Shown in pieces: positions 16,608 through 24,502 of a DNA stretch of 64,000 nucleotides (its first letter is position 1; every line of letters starts with the position of its first letter). Position numbers and translations under genes: made by a program. Under the pieces are notes generated by a model, which was not told where the DNA came from, did no database searches, and was given only the letters and a program-made list of their open reading frames with translations. The stretch comes from JALHSW01 sp963720675 (GTDB lineage: Bacteria; Actinomycetota; Acidimicrobiia; IMCC26256; PALSA-555): positions 62,001 to 126,000 of the forward strand of contig CAVRGH010000005.1 in the NCBI GenBank assembly GCA_963720675.1. Direction: 5' to 3'.

Positions 16608-18194
16608 GTGGCCCCTCGCGTCCTCGTCGCCGAACGTCTCGCCCCGCGTGGTCTCGACGCGATGCGCAACGCCGGACTCGAGGTCGACGAGCAGCTGTCG
16701 TTGTCGCCGGCCGCGCTGCTCGAAGCAGTGCAGGGAGCCGCCGCGATCGTGATCCGCTCGGCGACGCAGGTCACGGCCGAGGTGCTGGAGGCCGGCACCG
16801 ACCTCGTCGTCGTCGGGCGGGCGGGCATCGGGCTCGACAACGTCGACGTCGACGCGGCGACGCGCCAGGGCGTGATGGTCGTGAACGCGCCGCAGTCGAA
16901 CGTGCTGTCGGCAGCCGAGCATGCCGTCGCCCTGCTCCTCGCCCAGGCCCGCAACATCCCGCAGGCCGACCGTGACCTGAAGGCGGGGGAGTGGAACCGC
17001 TCGCAGTGGGAGGGCGTCGAGCTCAACGGCAAGACGCTCGGCGTCGTGGGCCTCGGCCGCGTCGGAGTGCTCGTGGCCCAGCGGCTGCTTGCGTTCGGGA
17101 TGCAGCTCCTGGCCTACGACCCGTACGTGAGCGCGGACCGGGCTCGCCAGCTCGGTGTGCGACTCGTGCCCGACCTCGGCGACCTGGTGCGCGACTCCGA
17201 CTTCATCACGGTGCACCTCCCCAAGACTCCCGAGACGCTCGGGTTGATCGATGCGGAGCTCCTCGCCAACGCGAAGCCAACGCTGCGGATCGTGAACACC
17301 GCTCGCGGCGGGATCATCGACGAAGCCGCGCTCGCCGACGCGCTTCGGGAAGGGCGGATCGCGGGTGCCGCGCTCGATGTGTTCGCGCAGGAGCCGACCA
17401 CCGAGTCGCCGTTGTTCGCGCTTTCGAACGTCGTCGTCACTCCGCACCTCGGTGCCTCGACCGCCGAGGCCCAGGACAAGGCGGGACAGACGATCGCGGA
17501 GCAGGTCGTGCTCGCGCTCCGCGGTGAGTTCGTCCCGTACGCGGTGAACGTCGCCGCGAGCGAGGCCAACGCGACGGTGCAGCCGTTCCTGCCGCTCGCC
17601 GAGCGCCTCGGGCGGCTGTTCACTGCAATCGCGGGCGCGGCGGTCGACACGCTCGAGGTGAGCTACGAGGGCGAGATCGGGGACTACGACTGCAGGGTCC
17701 TCACGCTGGCGGTCCTCAAGGGCGTGCTCGGCAGCGTGGTCGACGAGCCGGTGTCGTTCGTGAACGCCCCGCAGCTGGCCGAGGCGCGGGGGCTCGACGT
17801 CCGGGAGACGACGTCGTCCTCGTCGACCGACTTCGTGAACCTCGTCAGCCTCCGCGGGATCGCCGGCGACCGTCCGGTCCACGTGTCGGGCACGTTGTTC
17901 GGGAGGCACGCGCGGCCCCGCATCGTCGGGATCCTCGACCACAACGTCGACATCCCACCGTCGAGCCACATGCTCGTCGTGCGCAACGACGACACGCCCG
18001 GGATGATCGGACGGGTCGGCTCGATCCTCGGCGACGCCGAGGTGAACATCGCCGACATGGACGTCGGCACCAACGCCGAGGGTGCGTCCGCGTTGATGGT
18101 CATCACCGCGTCTTCGGAGGTACCGGCCGACGTGGTCGAGCGGGTGCGATCGGTCGAGGGTGTGCTCGACGCGAAGGGCATCGAGCTCGACTGA
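16608..18194 (+). CDS. serA: D-3-phosphoglycerate dehydrogenase
   Basis: 528 residues, the long actinobacterial form. N-terminal catalytic and NAD-binding domains (1-315): GRAGIGLDNVDV, the Rossmann GLGRVG, RGGIIDEAAL and the catalytic His region VVTPHLGAST. An intervening substrate/allosteric domain (~320-450) follows, then a C-terminal ACT domain (~455-528: MLVVRNDDTPGMIGRVGSI...). First step of serine synthesis (3-phosphoglycerate to 3-phosphohydroxypyruvate), usually inhibited by serine through the ACT domain. GTG start with TACCCT 6 nt upstream, a leaderless-type promoter. Confidence 0.96.
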   Translation: MAPRVLVAERLAPRGLDAMRNAGLEVDEQLSLSPAALLEAVQGAAAIVIRSATQVTAEVLEAGTDLVVVGRAGIGLDNVDVDAATRQGVMVVNAPQSNVLSAAEHAVALLLAQARNIPQADRDLKAGEWNRSQWEGVELNGKTLGVVGLGRVGVLVAQRLLAFGMQLLAYDPYVSADRARQLGVRLVPDLGDLVRDSDFITVHLPKTPETLGLIDAELLANAKPTLRIVNTARGGIIDEAALADALREGRIAGAALDVFAQEPTTESPLFALSNVVVTPHLGASTAEAQDKAGQTIAEQVVLALRGEFVPYAVNVAASEANATVQPFLPLAERLGRLFTAIAGAAVDTLEVSYEGEIGDYDCRVLTLAVLKGVLGSVVDEPVSFVNAPQLAEARGLDVRETTSSSSTDFVNLVSLRGIAGDRPVHVSGTLFGRHARPRIVGILDHNVDIPPSSHMLVVRNDDTPGMIGRVGSILGDAEVNIADMDVGTNAEGASALMVITASSEVPADVVERVRSVEGVLDAKGIELD

Positions 18195-18197
18195 CAG

Positions 18198-18572
18198 TCA
18201 GCGCTTGGCGGCTCGCAGCCCGTCGCGCTCGGCCGCCGCGGCATCCACGTAGCAGCGGTCGGGGGTGGTGCGGTCGTAGCTCTGCCCGCCGGGCACGTGG
18301 TAGATGCCACTCGCCAGCTTTGCCTTCACCGGGTGCGAGGGCGGGCAGCCGCCGTCGGTGGGGGCCGTCCACGCCGTGGCGGCCGTCGGGCGCGCCGACG
18401 TCGTGTCGGTCGCGGTTGCCTTGCGGGGCTGCGGCGGGAACGGAAACGGCTGCGGCTCCCACTCCGGACTGCCCGGGAGGCGGTTGGTCTCGACGGCACG
18501 CCAGACCGCGTACGCGATCCCGGCGACGACACCGGCGCCGATCGTGCGTCGGAGCCAGCGATGCTTTGCCAT
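18198..18572 (-). CDS. Small membrane-anchored protein with sunset domain
   Basis: 124 residues. N-terminus with an RR pair and one hydrophobic helix (TIGAGVVAGIAYAVW), a Pro/Thr-rich linker, and a C-terminal ~45-residue module: DGGCPPSHPVKAKLASGIYHVPGGQSY, then DRCYVDAAAAERDGLRAAKR. The Cys/His/Arg pattern matches the short 'sunset' domain common in actinobacterial proteins, whose biochemical role is unsettled. The start lies about 90 bp from the leuA leader, divergent from it. On the minus strand GACAAT is 8 nt before the ATG. Confidence 0.75.
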   Translation of the reverse strand: MAKHRWLRRTIGAGVVAGIAYAVWRAVETNRLPGSPEWEPQPFPFPPQPRKATATDTTSARPTAATAWTAPTDGGCPPSHPVKAKLASGIYHVPGGQSYDRTTPDRCYVDAAAAERDGLRAAKR

Positions 18573-18610
18573 CAGCAACGATTGTCGCACGCGACCCGGT
18601 GCCGACCTCG

Positions 18611-18654
18611 TCACTGCGAAGTGACTTGCCAAGGGGTCGAGGAGTCGGCACAAT
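18611..18654 (+). promoter_or_regulatory. leuA promoter with an adjacent operator-like palindrome
   Basis: -35 TTGCCA (18626-18631), 17-nt spacer, -10 CACAAT (18649-18654); transcription would start near 18661, just ahead of the leader peptide ATG. TCACT-GCGA-AGTGA (18611-18624), a perfect inverted repeat, ends 1 nt before the -35 and could bind a regulator. Confidence 0.6.
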
Positions 18655-18663
18655 GGGCTGACC

Positions 18664-18714
18664 ATGACGAAGGAACTGCACGCCTCCACTCGCACCAGCC
18701 TCCTTCTTACGTAG
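18664..18714 (+). CDS. leuL: leuA leader peptide (attenuation peptide)
   Basis: A 16-codon reading frame, MTKELHASTRTSLLLT, with three consecutive leucine codons (CTC CTT CTT) just before the stop and one more Leu codon earlier. It begins about 3 nt after the predicted transcription start, so it is read nearly leaderless. It is followed directly by a strong hairpin and an intrinsic terminator. This is the classic layout of a leucine attenuator: when leucyl-tRNA is scarce the ribosome stalls on the Leu codons and the terminator does not form. Too short for ordinary gene finders. Confidence 0.85.
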   Translation: MTKELHASTRTSLLLT

Positions 18715-18776
18715 CCGCGAGCACCCGTCGGTGCTCGCGGTCGCCTCCTCGTGCCTTCGGGCCGGGGAGGCTTTTT
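18715..18776 (+). terminator. leuA attenuator: pause hairpin plus terminator
   Basis: CCGCGAGCAC (18715-18724) pairs with GTGCTCGCGG (18731-18740) as a 10-bp stem right after the leader stop. GCCTCC (18743-18748) pairs with GGAGGC (18766-18771), with inner GCC-TTCG-GGC, followed by five T (18772-18776). This gives a regulatory hairpin plus a Rho-independent terminator in front of leuA. Confidence 0.85.
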
Positions 18777-18843
18777 GTTGCCGATTTTTGTTGCCGATTT
18801 CCCGAACCAGCACCCGGAACCACAGAGCAGAGAGCGAAGTGAC

Positions 18844-20388
18844 ATGGCTGATCAGGTACGCATCTTCGACACGACGCTGCGAGACGGCGAGCAGTCGCCG
18901 GGGATCTCCCTCGACGTGCCCGAGAAGCTCGAGATCGCCGAGCAGCTGGGACGCCTCGGGGTCGACATCATCGAGGCCGGGTTCCCGATCGCGAGCGATG
19001 GCGACTTCGAGGCCGTCGAGGCGATCGCGAAGCACGTCCGCGGCCCGGTGATCGCCGGGCTCTCTCGCACCGGGTTCAAGGACGTCGACCGGGCGTGGGA
19101 GGCCGTGCGCCATGCCGAACGGCCCCGGATCCACGTGTTCATCGCTACGTCCGAGATCCACATGGCGAAGAAGCTGCGGATGACCCACGATCAGGTCAAG
19201 GCCGAGGTCGCGGCCGGCATCGGCCGGGCGAAGTCCTACTGCGACGACATCGAGTACTCGCCCGAGGACGGCAGCCGCTCGGATCCCGAGTTCATGCGTG
19301 AAGTGCTCCAGATCGCGGTCGACCACGGCGCGACGACCCTGAACATCCCGGACACGGTCGGCTTCGGCGTTCCCGAGGAGTTCGGGAAGCTGATCGCCTA
19401 CGTGATCGAGAACGTGCAAGGCGACTACGTCGTGTCCACGCACTGCCACAACGACCTGGGCCTCGCGGTCGCGAACTCGCTCGCGGGCGTGGCGGCCGGG
19501 GCGCGGCAGATCGAGTGTGCGATCAACGGGTTGGGCGAGCGGGCCGGCAACGCCGCGCTGGAGGAGATCGTGATGGCCATCAAGACCCGTGGCGACTTCT
19601 TCGGCGAGGTCGGTGTCGACGTGCACACCGAGGAGCTGGCGCGCACGTCGCGCATGGTCGCGCGGCTGACCGGCTACCCGGTGCAGTACAACAAGGCCGT
19701 CGTCGGTCGGAACGCGTTCGCCCACGAGGCGGGCATCCACCAGCACGGTGTGCTCGAGGACCGCGAGACGTACGAGATCATCGACGCGGCATCCGTCGGG
19801 CAGGAGGCCGCCCAGATCGTCCTGGGCAAGCACTCCGGCCGACACGCCTTCTCCGACACCCTGGCCAAGATGGGCCTGCACGTGCAGGGCGACGCGCTGA
19901 ACCAGGCGTTCATCCGCTTCAAGGAGCTCGCCGACCGCAAGGTGGAGATCACTGAGTCCGACCTCGAGGCGATCGTCGCCGAGGAGCTCGGGACGGGTGT
20001 CGTGCACCGCTACGCGCTGGTGAGCCTCGACGTGCACGGCGGCACGATCCACAAGCCGACCGCGCGTGTGACGCTGACCGACGGCGACGGGAAGATCGAG
20101 GCCGAGGCCGAGGGCAACGGGATGGTGGACGCGGCGATCGCGGCCATCGCCGAGGCCACGGGAGTCTCCGGCACGCTGCTCGACTTCAAGGTCTCCTCGG
20201 TCACCGGTGGAGGTGACGCGCTGGGCGACGTCGTGGCGCTGCTCGAGGCCGACGGTCACAAGGCGTCGGGCCGTGGCGTCGCGACGGACATCGTCGAGGC
20301 GTCGGCACGGGCGTACCTGAGCGCGGTCAACAAGATCGTGCGACTCTCCGAGCGGAACGAGACGCGCGAACGGGTGGTCGGGCCGTGA
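18844..20388 (+). CDS. leuA: 2-isopropylmalate synthase
   Basis: 514 residues, the bacterial type 1 length. N-terminal TIM barrel with FDTTLRDGEQSPG (metal-binding Asp), EAGFPIAS, STHCHNDLGLAVANS (HxH metal ligands) and the NGLGERAGNAAL loop. C-terminal part from about 390 is the LeuA allosteric domain that binds leucine (VHGGTIHKPTARVTL ... GVATDIVEASARAY). It condenses acetyl-CoA with 2-ketoisovalerate, the committed step to leucine. Expression is controlled by the upstream leader peptide/terminator. The stop overlaps the next start (GTGA). Confidence 0.96.
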   Translation: MADQVRIFDTTLRDGEQSPGISLDVPEKLEIAEQLGRLGVDIIEAGFPIASDGDFEAVEAIAKHVRGPVIAGLSRTGFKDVDRAWEAVRHAERPRIHVFIATSEIHMAKKLRMTHDQVKAEVAAGIGRAKSYCDDIEYSPEDGSRSDPEFMREVLQIAVDHGATTLNIPDTVGFGVPEEFGKLIAYVIENVQGDYVVSTHCHNDLGLAVANSLAGVAAGARQIECAINGLGERAGNAALEEIVMAIKTRGDFFGEVGVDVHTEELARTSRMVARLTGYPVQYNKAVVGRNAFAHEAGIHQHGVLEDRETYEIIDAASVGQEAAQIVLGKHSGRHAFSDTLAKMGLHVQGDALNQAFIRFKELADRKVEITESDLEAIVAEELGTGVVHRYALVSLDVHGGTIHKPTARVTLTDGDGKIEAEAEGNGMVDAAIAAIAEATGVSGTLLDFKVSSVTGGGDALGDVVALLEADGHKASGRGVATDIVEASARAYLSAVNKIVRLSERNETRERVVGP

Positions 20389-21026
20389 GTCCGGGAGTGG
20401 CCGACGTGAACCTCTGGACGGAGGCCGCGCATGCACGCAGCTACCTGGACCGCCGGGCGAGCCTCCCCTGGAAGGACACTGCATACGAGCACCTGCTCGA
20501 GTTCGTGAGCGCAGCACCCCGGCGGGTCCTGGACCTCGGGACCGGTGACGGGCTGGTCGCGGCGCGCATCGTCGAGTCCCGACCCGACGCCGAGGTGGTC
20601 GCGTGCGACTTCTCGGCCGAGATGCTCTCGCGCGCCCGCGCCCGCTTCGTGGGGGTCACGGCAGTGACGGTCGTGGAGCACGACCTCGATGACCCGCTCC
20701 CGAACTCGTGGGGGACCTTCGACGCCGTCGTCTCGGCGTTCGCGATCCACCACGTGGTCGATGCACGCAAGCGTGGGCTCTACGGCGAGGTGTTCGACCG
20801 GCTCGAGCCCGGTGGTGTGTTCTGCAACCTCGAACACGTCGCGTCGGCGACCGTGCCGCTGCACGAGGAGTTCCTACGCGTGATCGGTGCCGAGGAGGAT
20901 CCCTCGAACAAGCTGGCGTCGGTCGACGCCCAGCTCGAGTGGCTGCGGGACGTCGGCTTCCACGACGTCGACTGTCACTACAAGTGGCGGGAAGTCGCGT
21001 TGCTCGCTGGCGTGAAGCCGGCCTGA
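20385..21026 (+). CDS. Class I SAM-dependent methyltransferase
   Basis: 213 residues; GTG overlaps the leuA stop, so the gene is translationally coupled to leuA. Motif I RVLDLGTGDGLVAARI (SAM binding), acidic loop end VVACDFSAEML, motif IV FDAVVSAFAIHHV, then LEPGGVFCNLEHV. It matches the Methyltransf_25/UbiE-like fold used for small molecules. The pairing with leuA is unusual and its substrate is not evident. The C-terminal 'CHYKWREVALLAGVKP' fits the family of stand-alone 'trans-aconitate methyltransferase-like' proteins, but this is a loose resemblance. Confidence 0.87.
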   Translation: MSPGVADVNLWTEAAHARSYLDRRASLPWKDTAYEHLLEFVSAAPRRVLDLGTGDGLVAARIVESRPDAEVVACDFSAEMLSRARARFVGVTAVTVVEHDLDDPLPNSWGTFDAVVSAFAIHHVVDARKRGLYGEVFDRLEPGGVFCNLEHVASATVPLHEEFLRVIGAEEDPSNKLASVDAQLEWLRDVGFHDVDCHYKWREVALLAGVKPA

Positions 21027-21037
21027 ACCGTCGCGCC

Positions 21038-21595
21038 GTGGCCTACTTCACCGCCGGCGACCTGACGTTCCGCGCCCCACGCGACGACGACATCGCGCGG
21101 CTCGCACGGTGGCTGCGGGATCCCGAGGTCGGCGCGTGGTGGCACGGCGTCACCGAGACGTACGACGAGCGGTTCGTGATCGAGCACGTGCTCGACGACC
21201 GGGATCCGTGGACGGTGCACACGATCGTCGAGCGCGCGGGGGAGCCGATCGGCTTCCAGCAGTGGTACCCCGTCGACCCGGAGCCCGAGACGCTGGACGC
21301 GTTCGGGCTCGAGGCCGGGACCGGCGCGTTCGGGATCGACCAGTTCATCGGTGAATCGCGCCTCCACGGCCAGGGGATCGGCACGGCCCAGGTGCGGGCC
21401 GTCTGCGCGTGGCTCCTGGGCCCGGACGGCCCGGGCGCCCGCGGCGTCGTCACCGACCCCGTCGTCGAGAACCTCCGAGCCGTCCGCTGCTACGAGCGTG
21501 CGGGGTTCCGCAAGGTGCGGGTGCTCGCGGGCCACGAGCAGATCGACGGGCTGCCCCGCGACGCGTGGCTGATGGAGCACGTCGCGGCGCCCTGA
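21038..21595 (+). CDS. GNAT acetyltransferase resembling aminoglycoside 6'-N-acetyltransferases
   Basis: 185 residues from GTG 21038. The motif order GIDQFIGES...GQGIGT...VVTDPVVENLRAVRCYERAGFRKV follows, nearly residue by residue, the acetyl-CoA binding half of AAC(6')-Ib-type enzymes (GIDQ..., GxGxG(T), DP...N.RA..CYEKAGF). The N-terminal part (LTFRAPRDDDIARLARWLRDPEV) is the usual RimJ/RimL start. AAC(6') enzymes inactivate aminoglycosides, but many relatives acetylate other amines (for example siderophores, IucB type), so resistance activity is a hypothesis. It lies 11 bp after the methyltransferase, probably the third gene of the leuA transcript. Confidence 0.85.
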   Translation: MAYFTAGDLTFRAPRDDDIARLARWLRDPEVGAWWHGVTETYDERFVIEHVLDDRDPWTVHTIVERAGEPIGFQQWYPVDPEPETLDAFGLEAGTGAFGIDQFIGESRLHGQGIGTAQVRAVCAWLLGPDGPGARGVVTDPVVENLRAVRCYERAGFRKVRVLAGHEQIDGLPRDAWLMEHVAAP

Positions 21596-21643
21596 CCCAC
21601 CCGATCCGTTGCACCGTCAGGCGGTCCGTGCGCCGGGTCCGTT

Positions 21644-23107
21644 GTGGGCGATGCCGACGATCCGCGCTCAATCCTGGCCCCCGACCCGCCGATACCCACA
21701 GTGGGCAACAGCAGGCACACCGTCTGCGATCGGGAGGTCTGGGCCTTGGGCGAGTTCGATGAGCACCCCATCTGGGAGGGTGGTCGATTCCGGGAGATCG
21801 ACGACTCGGTCGCGCGACTCCTGTTCCAGCTGGTGCGCGCCGTCATCGGCATGTTCTGCGCCTTCCTGCTCGCCCGCTTCACCATGGACGCGATCGGCCT
21901 CACCGGCGAGAGCGTCCAGGCCGTGGTCGTCGAGGGCCTCGTCTTCGCCTGCTTCGGAGCGGTCGCGATCTACCTCACCTCCGCTCGTCCGATCCGCGCT
22001 GCGCTCACCGATCAGCGGCGAGCCATCGTCGAGCACGAGGAGACGGTGATCCGGGAGGCCGGCCGCCACCAGTTCGCCAACAACCTGCAGGACGCACTCG
22101 AGATGGTGGAGACGGAGAACCAGGCGCTGAGCGTCGTCGAGCGCGCGCTCGCCGAGATCGCAAACGCGCCGGGGGAGGTGCTGCTCGCGGACTCCAGCCG
22201 AGCCCACCTCCGCCGGGTCGTGCAGTCGGTACCGTCCGGCTCCTCGGGGCCGCCGTCGTGTCCGGTCGCGACGCCGTGGTCCTGCCCGGCCGTCCGCCGC
22301 GGCCAGACCCTGCGCTTCGCCTCGAGCGAGGTGCTCGCCGCGTGTCCGAAGCTGCGCGACCGTCCGACCGGACCGTGCTCGGCGACTTGCGTCCCGGTCA
22401 GCGTGCTCGGCACCCCCGTGGGCGTGCTGCACGTCATCGGCGCGGATGGAGTGCCGCGCGACGACGACGAGGTCATCGCACTGGAAGGGCTCGCGATGCA
22501 GTCGGGCGCCCGGATCGGTGTGCTCCGCGCGATGTCGCGCACGCAGCTCCAGGCCTCGACCGACTCGTTGACCGGGCTGCTCAACCGCCGAGCGCTCGAG
22601 GAGGAGGTCCGTCGTCTCAACGAGGAGGCTGCACCGTACACGGTCGCGATGGCCGACCTCGACGAGTTCAAGAAGCTCAACGACACCTACGGCCACGAGA
22701 CCGGTGACCGCGCCCTTCGTCTCTTCGCGCAGACCTTGCGGAACGCCGTGCGCGACGTGGACGTCGTCTGCCGGTACGGCGGCGAGGAGTTCGTCGTCGT
22801 CTTCCCGCACTGCTCGCTCGTCGAATCTGCGGCGATCGTGCATCGCGTCCGTGAGTCCCTGACGCAGGCACTCTCGACGGGCGAAGTGCCGACGTTCACC
22901 GCGAGCTTCGGGCTCGCCGACTCGACCCTTGCCGTCGGGTTCGAGGTGATCGTCCAGCTGTCCGACGCCGCGCTCTACCGAGCGAAGCAGGCCGGACGAG
23001 ACCGACTGGTCATCGCCGATGAGCGCGACTCCGAGACGATCGCGTCACACGAGGCCGGAGTCACTCCGAGCGTCGTCGCCGACGTCGCCGAGGAGCTGCG
23101 AGCATGA
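21644..23107 (+). CDS. Membrane-bound GAF-GGDEF diguanylate cyclase
   Basis: Up to 487 residues; the GTG at 21644 is not certain (GTG 21701 is also in frame). Two membrane helices around residues 60-110 (FQLVRAVIGMFCAFLLARF; GLVFACFGAVAIYLT), then a coiled stretch, a GAF-like domain (~165-305, with a Cys/Pro cluster CPVATPWSCPAV and CPKLRDRPTGPC), and a GGDEF domain (~310-465): DSLTGLLNRRAL, ADLDEFKKLNDTYGH, RYGGEEFVVVFP. The intact GGEEF active site indicates c-di-GMP synthesis. The stop overlaps the next gene as ATGA. Confidence 0.9.
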   Translation: MGDADDPRSILAPDPPIPTVGNSRHTVCDREVWALGEFDEHPIWEGGRFREIDDSVARLLFQLVRAVIGMFCAFLLARFTMDAIGLTGESVQAVVVEGLVFACFGAVAIYLTSARPIRAALTDQRRAIVEHEETVIREAGRHQFANNLQDALEMVETENQALSVVERALAEIANAPGEVLLADSSRAHLRRVVQSVPSGSSGPPSCPVATPWSCPAVRRGQTLRFASSEVLAACPKLRDRPTGPCSATCVPVSVLGTPVGVLHVIGADGVPRDDDEVIALEGLAMQSGARIGVLRAMSRTQLQASTDSLTGLLNRRALEEEVRRLNEEAAPYTVAMADLDEFKKLNDTYGHETGDRALRLFAQTLRNAVRDVDVVCRYGGEEFVVVFPHCSLVESAAIVHRVRESLTQALSTGEVPTFTASFGLADSTLAVGFEVIVQLSDAALYRAKQAGRDRLVIADERDSETIASHEAGVTPSVVADVAEELRA

Positions 23108-23778
23108 ACATCCTGGCCATCGGTGCCCACCCCGACGACATCGAGCTCGGTTGCGCAGGCGCGCTGCTGCGCCACACCGCACGCGGCGACCACGTCGCGA
23201 TCCTCGTCATGACCGACGGCGACCGCGCCCGGCTCGACGACATGTCGCGTCGCTCCGAGCAGGAGTCGGCCGCGCGCCTCCTCGGCGCCGATCTCTACTG
23301 GGGCGGCTTCCACGACGGCTTCGTGCCCGACGGCCCGGAGCCGATCTCGGTGATCGATCGCGTGCTCGCCGAGACCGGAGCACAGGTGCTCTACACCCAC
23401 ACCCCCGATGACACGCACCAGGACCACCGAGCGACCGCAGCCGCGAGCCTCTCGGCCGGACGCCGGCTCCCCACGATCCTGCAGTACGAGACCCCGTCCA
23501 CGCGCCACTTCGATCCGACGGTCTTCATCGACATCGAGGCGTCACTGCCCGCCAAGATCCGCTCGCTCCGGTCGCACCTCTCGCAGGTGCTCCGTGCCGG
23601 CCCGGTCGACCTCGAGGTGGTCGAGGCTCAGGCCCGGTTCCGCGGCTTCCAGGGTCGGGTCGTGGCCGCCGAGGCGTTCGAGGTCGCGCGGCTCACCTGG
23701 GACCTCTCGACCGCGACCCCGGTCGGCGGCACCGTCGGCGAGGTCGTCAGCCTGGATTCGGTGCGTTCGGCCGGGTAG
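23104..23778 (+). CDS. PIG-L family deacetylase
   Basis: 224 residues. The zinc site is recognisable: GAHPDDIELGCAG (AHPDD) near the N-terminus and HTPDDTHQDHRATAAAS (HxDH) near residue 100. The family removes acetyl groups from GlcNAc-type sugars (mycothiol and bacillithiol pathways, GlcNAc-PI). It is translationally coupled to the diguanylate cyclase (4-bp overlap), an uncommon partnership. Ends with TAG immediately abutting the convergent leuD stop (no gap). A second PIG-L gene is at 40920-41669. Confidence 0.9.
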   Translation: MNILAIGAHPDDIELGCAGALLRHTARGDHVAILVMTDGDRARLDDMSRRSEQESAARLLGADLYWGGFHDGFVPDGPEPISVIDRVLAETGAQVLYTHTPDDTHQDHRATAAASLSAGRRLPTILQYETPSTRHFDPTVFIDIEASLPAKIRSLRSHLSQVLRAGPVDLEVVEAQARFRGFQGRVVAAEAFEVARLTWDLSTATPVGGTVGEVVSLDSVRSAG

Positions 23779-24387
23779 CTAGCTGCCCGGCGACACGGTC
23801 GGCAGCCAGGCGGCGCGCGTCTGCTCGTAGGCGCCGACCTCGGCGTCGTGCTGCAGCGTGATGCCGATGTCGTCCAAGCCGTTCGTGAGTCGGTAGTGGT
23901 GGAAGTCGCTCAGTTCGAACGGCTCGTCGAGGTCGAGTGCAGGGACCGCGACCCGCCGGTCGACGACGTCCACCACGATCTCGACGTTGGGATCGTCCTC
24001 GACCGCGGTCATGATGCGGTCGACGACGTCCTGCGGGAGCTCGACAGGCAGCAGTCCGATCTTCAGGCAGTTGTTGCGGAAGATGTCGGCGAAGCGAGAC
24101 GAGATCACCGCGTCGAAGCCGTAGTCCTCCAGCGCCCAGGGTGCGTGCTCTCGTGAGGAGCCGGTGCCGAAGTTCGGACCGGCGACGAGGACGCGGACGT
24201 CGTCGCCCTGGTACTCCGGGCGGTTGAGCACGAAGTCGCTGCTCTCGCGCCACTCCGAGAACAGTCCCTCACCGAAGCCGGTGCGCTCGACCCGCTTCAA
24301 CCAGTCGCTCGGGATGATCTGGTCGGTGTCGACGTCGGAACGGTTCAACGGCACCGCCCGCCCGACGATCTCTTGCACTGGTTCCAT
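23779..24387 (-). CDS. leuD: 3-isopropylmalate dehydratase, small subunit
   Basis: 202 residues from ATG 24387, the normal length; an in-frame GTG at 24453 would add 22 residues that do not look conserved. Signatures: VPLNRSDVDTDQIIPSDWLKR and AGPNFGTGSSREHAPWAL, the aconitase swivel domain that completes the active site of LeuC. With LeuC it isomerises 2- to 3-isopropylmalate. Located 115 bp downstream of leuC on the same strand. Confidence 0.95.
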   Translation of the reverse strand: MEPVQEIVGRAVPLNRSDVDTDQIIPSDWLKRVERTGFGEGLFSEWRESSDFVLNRPEYQGDDVRVLVAGPNFGTGSSREHAPWALEDYGFDAVISSRFADIFRNNCLKIGLLPVELPQDVVDRIMTAVEDDPNVEIVVDVVDRRVAVPALDLDEPFELSDFHHYRLTNGLDDIGITLQHDAEVGAYEQTRAAWLPTVSPGS

Positions 24388-24502
24388 CAGTCCGCGCTCG
24401 CTCTCTGCGGGACACGATGCGTGCGCAGCAGTCGTTCGCTCGCTGGCGAGCACCTTCGTTCGCTTGGCTCACTGCGATGCCGCGTCGCGACCAGCCGGGG
24501 GT

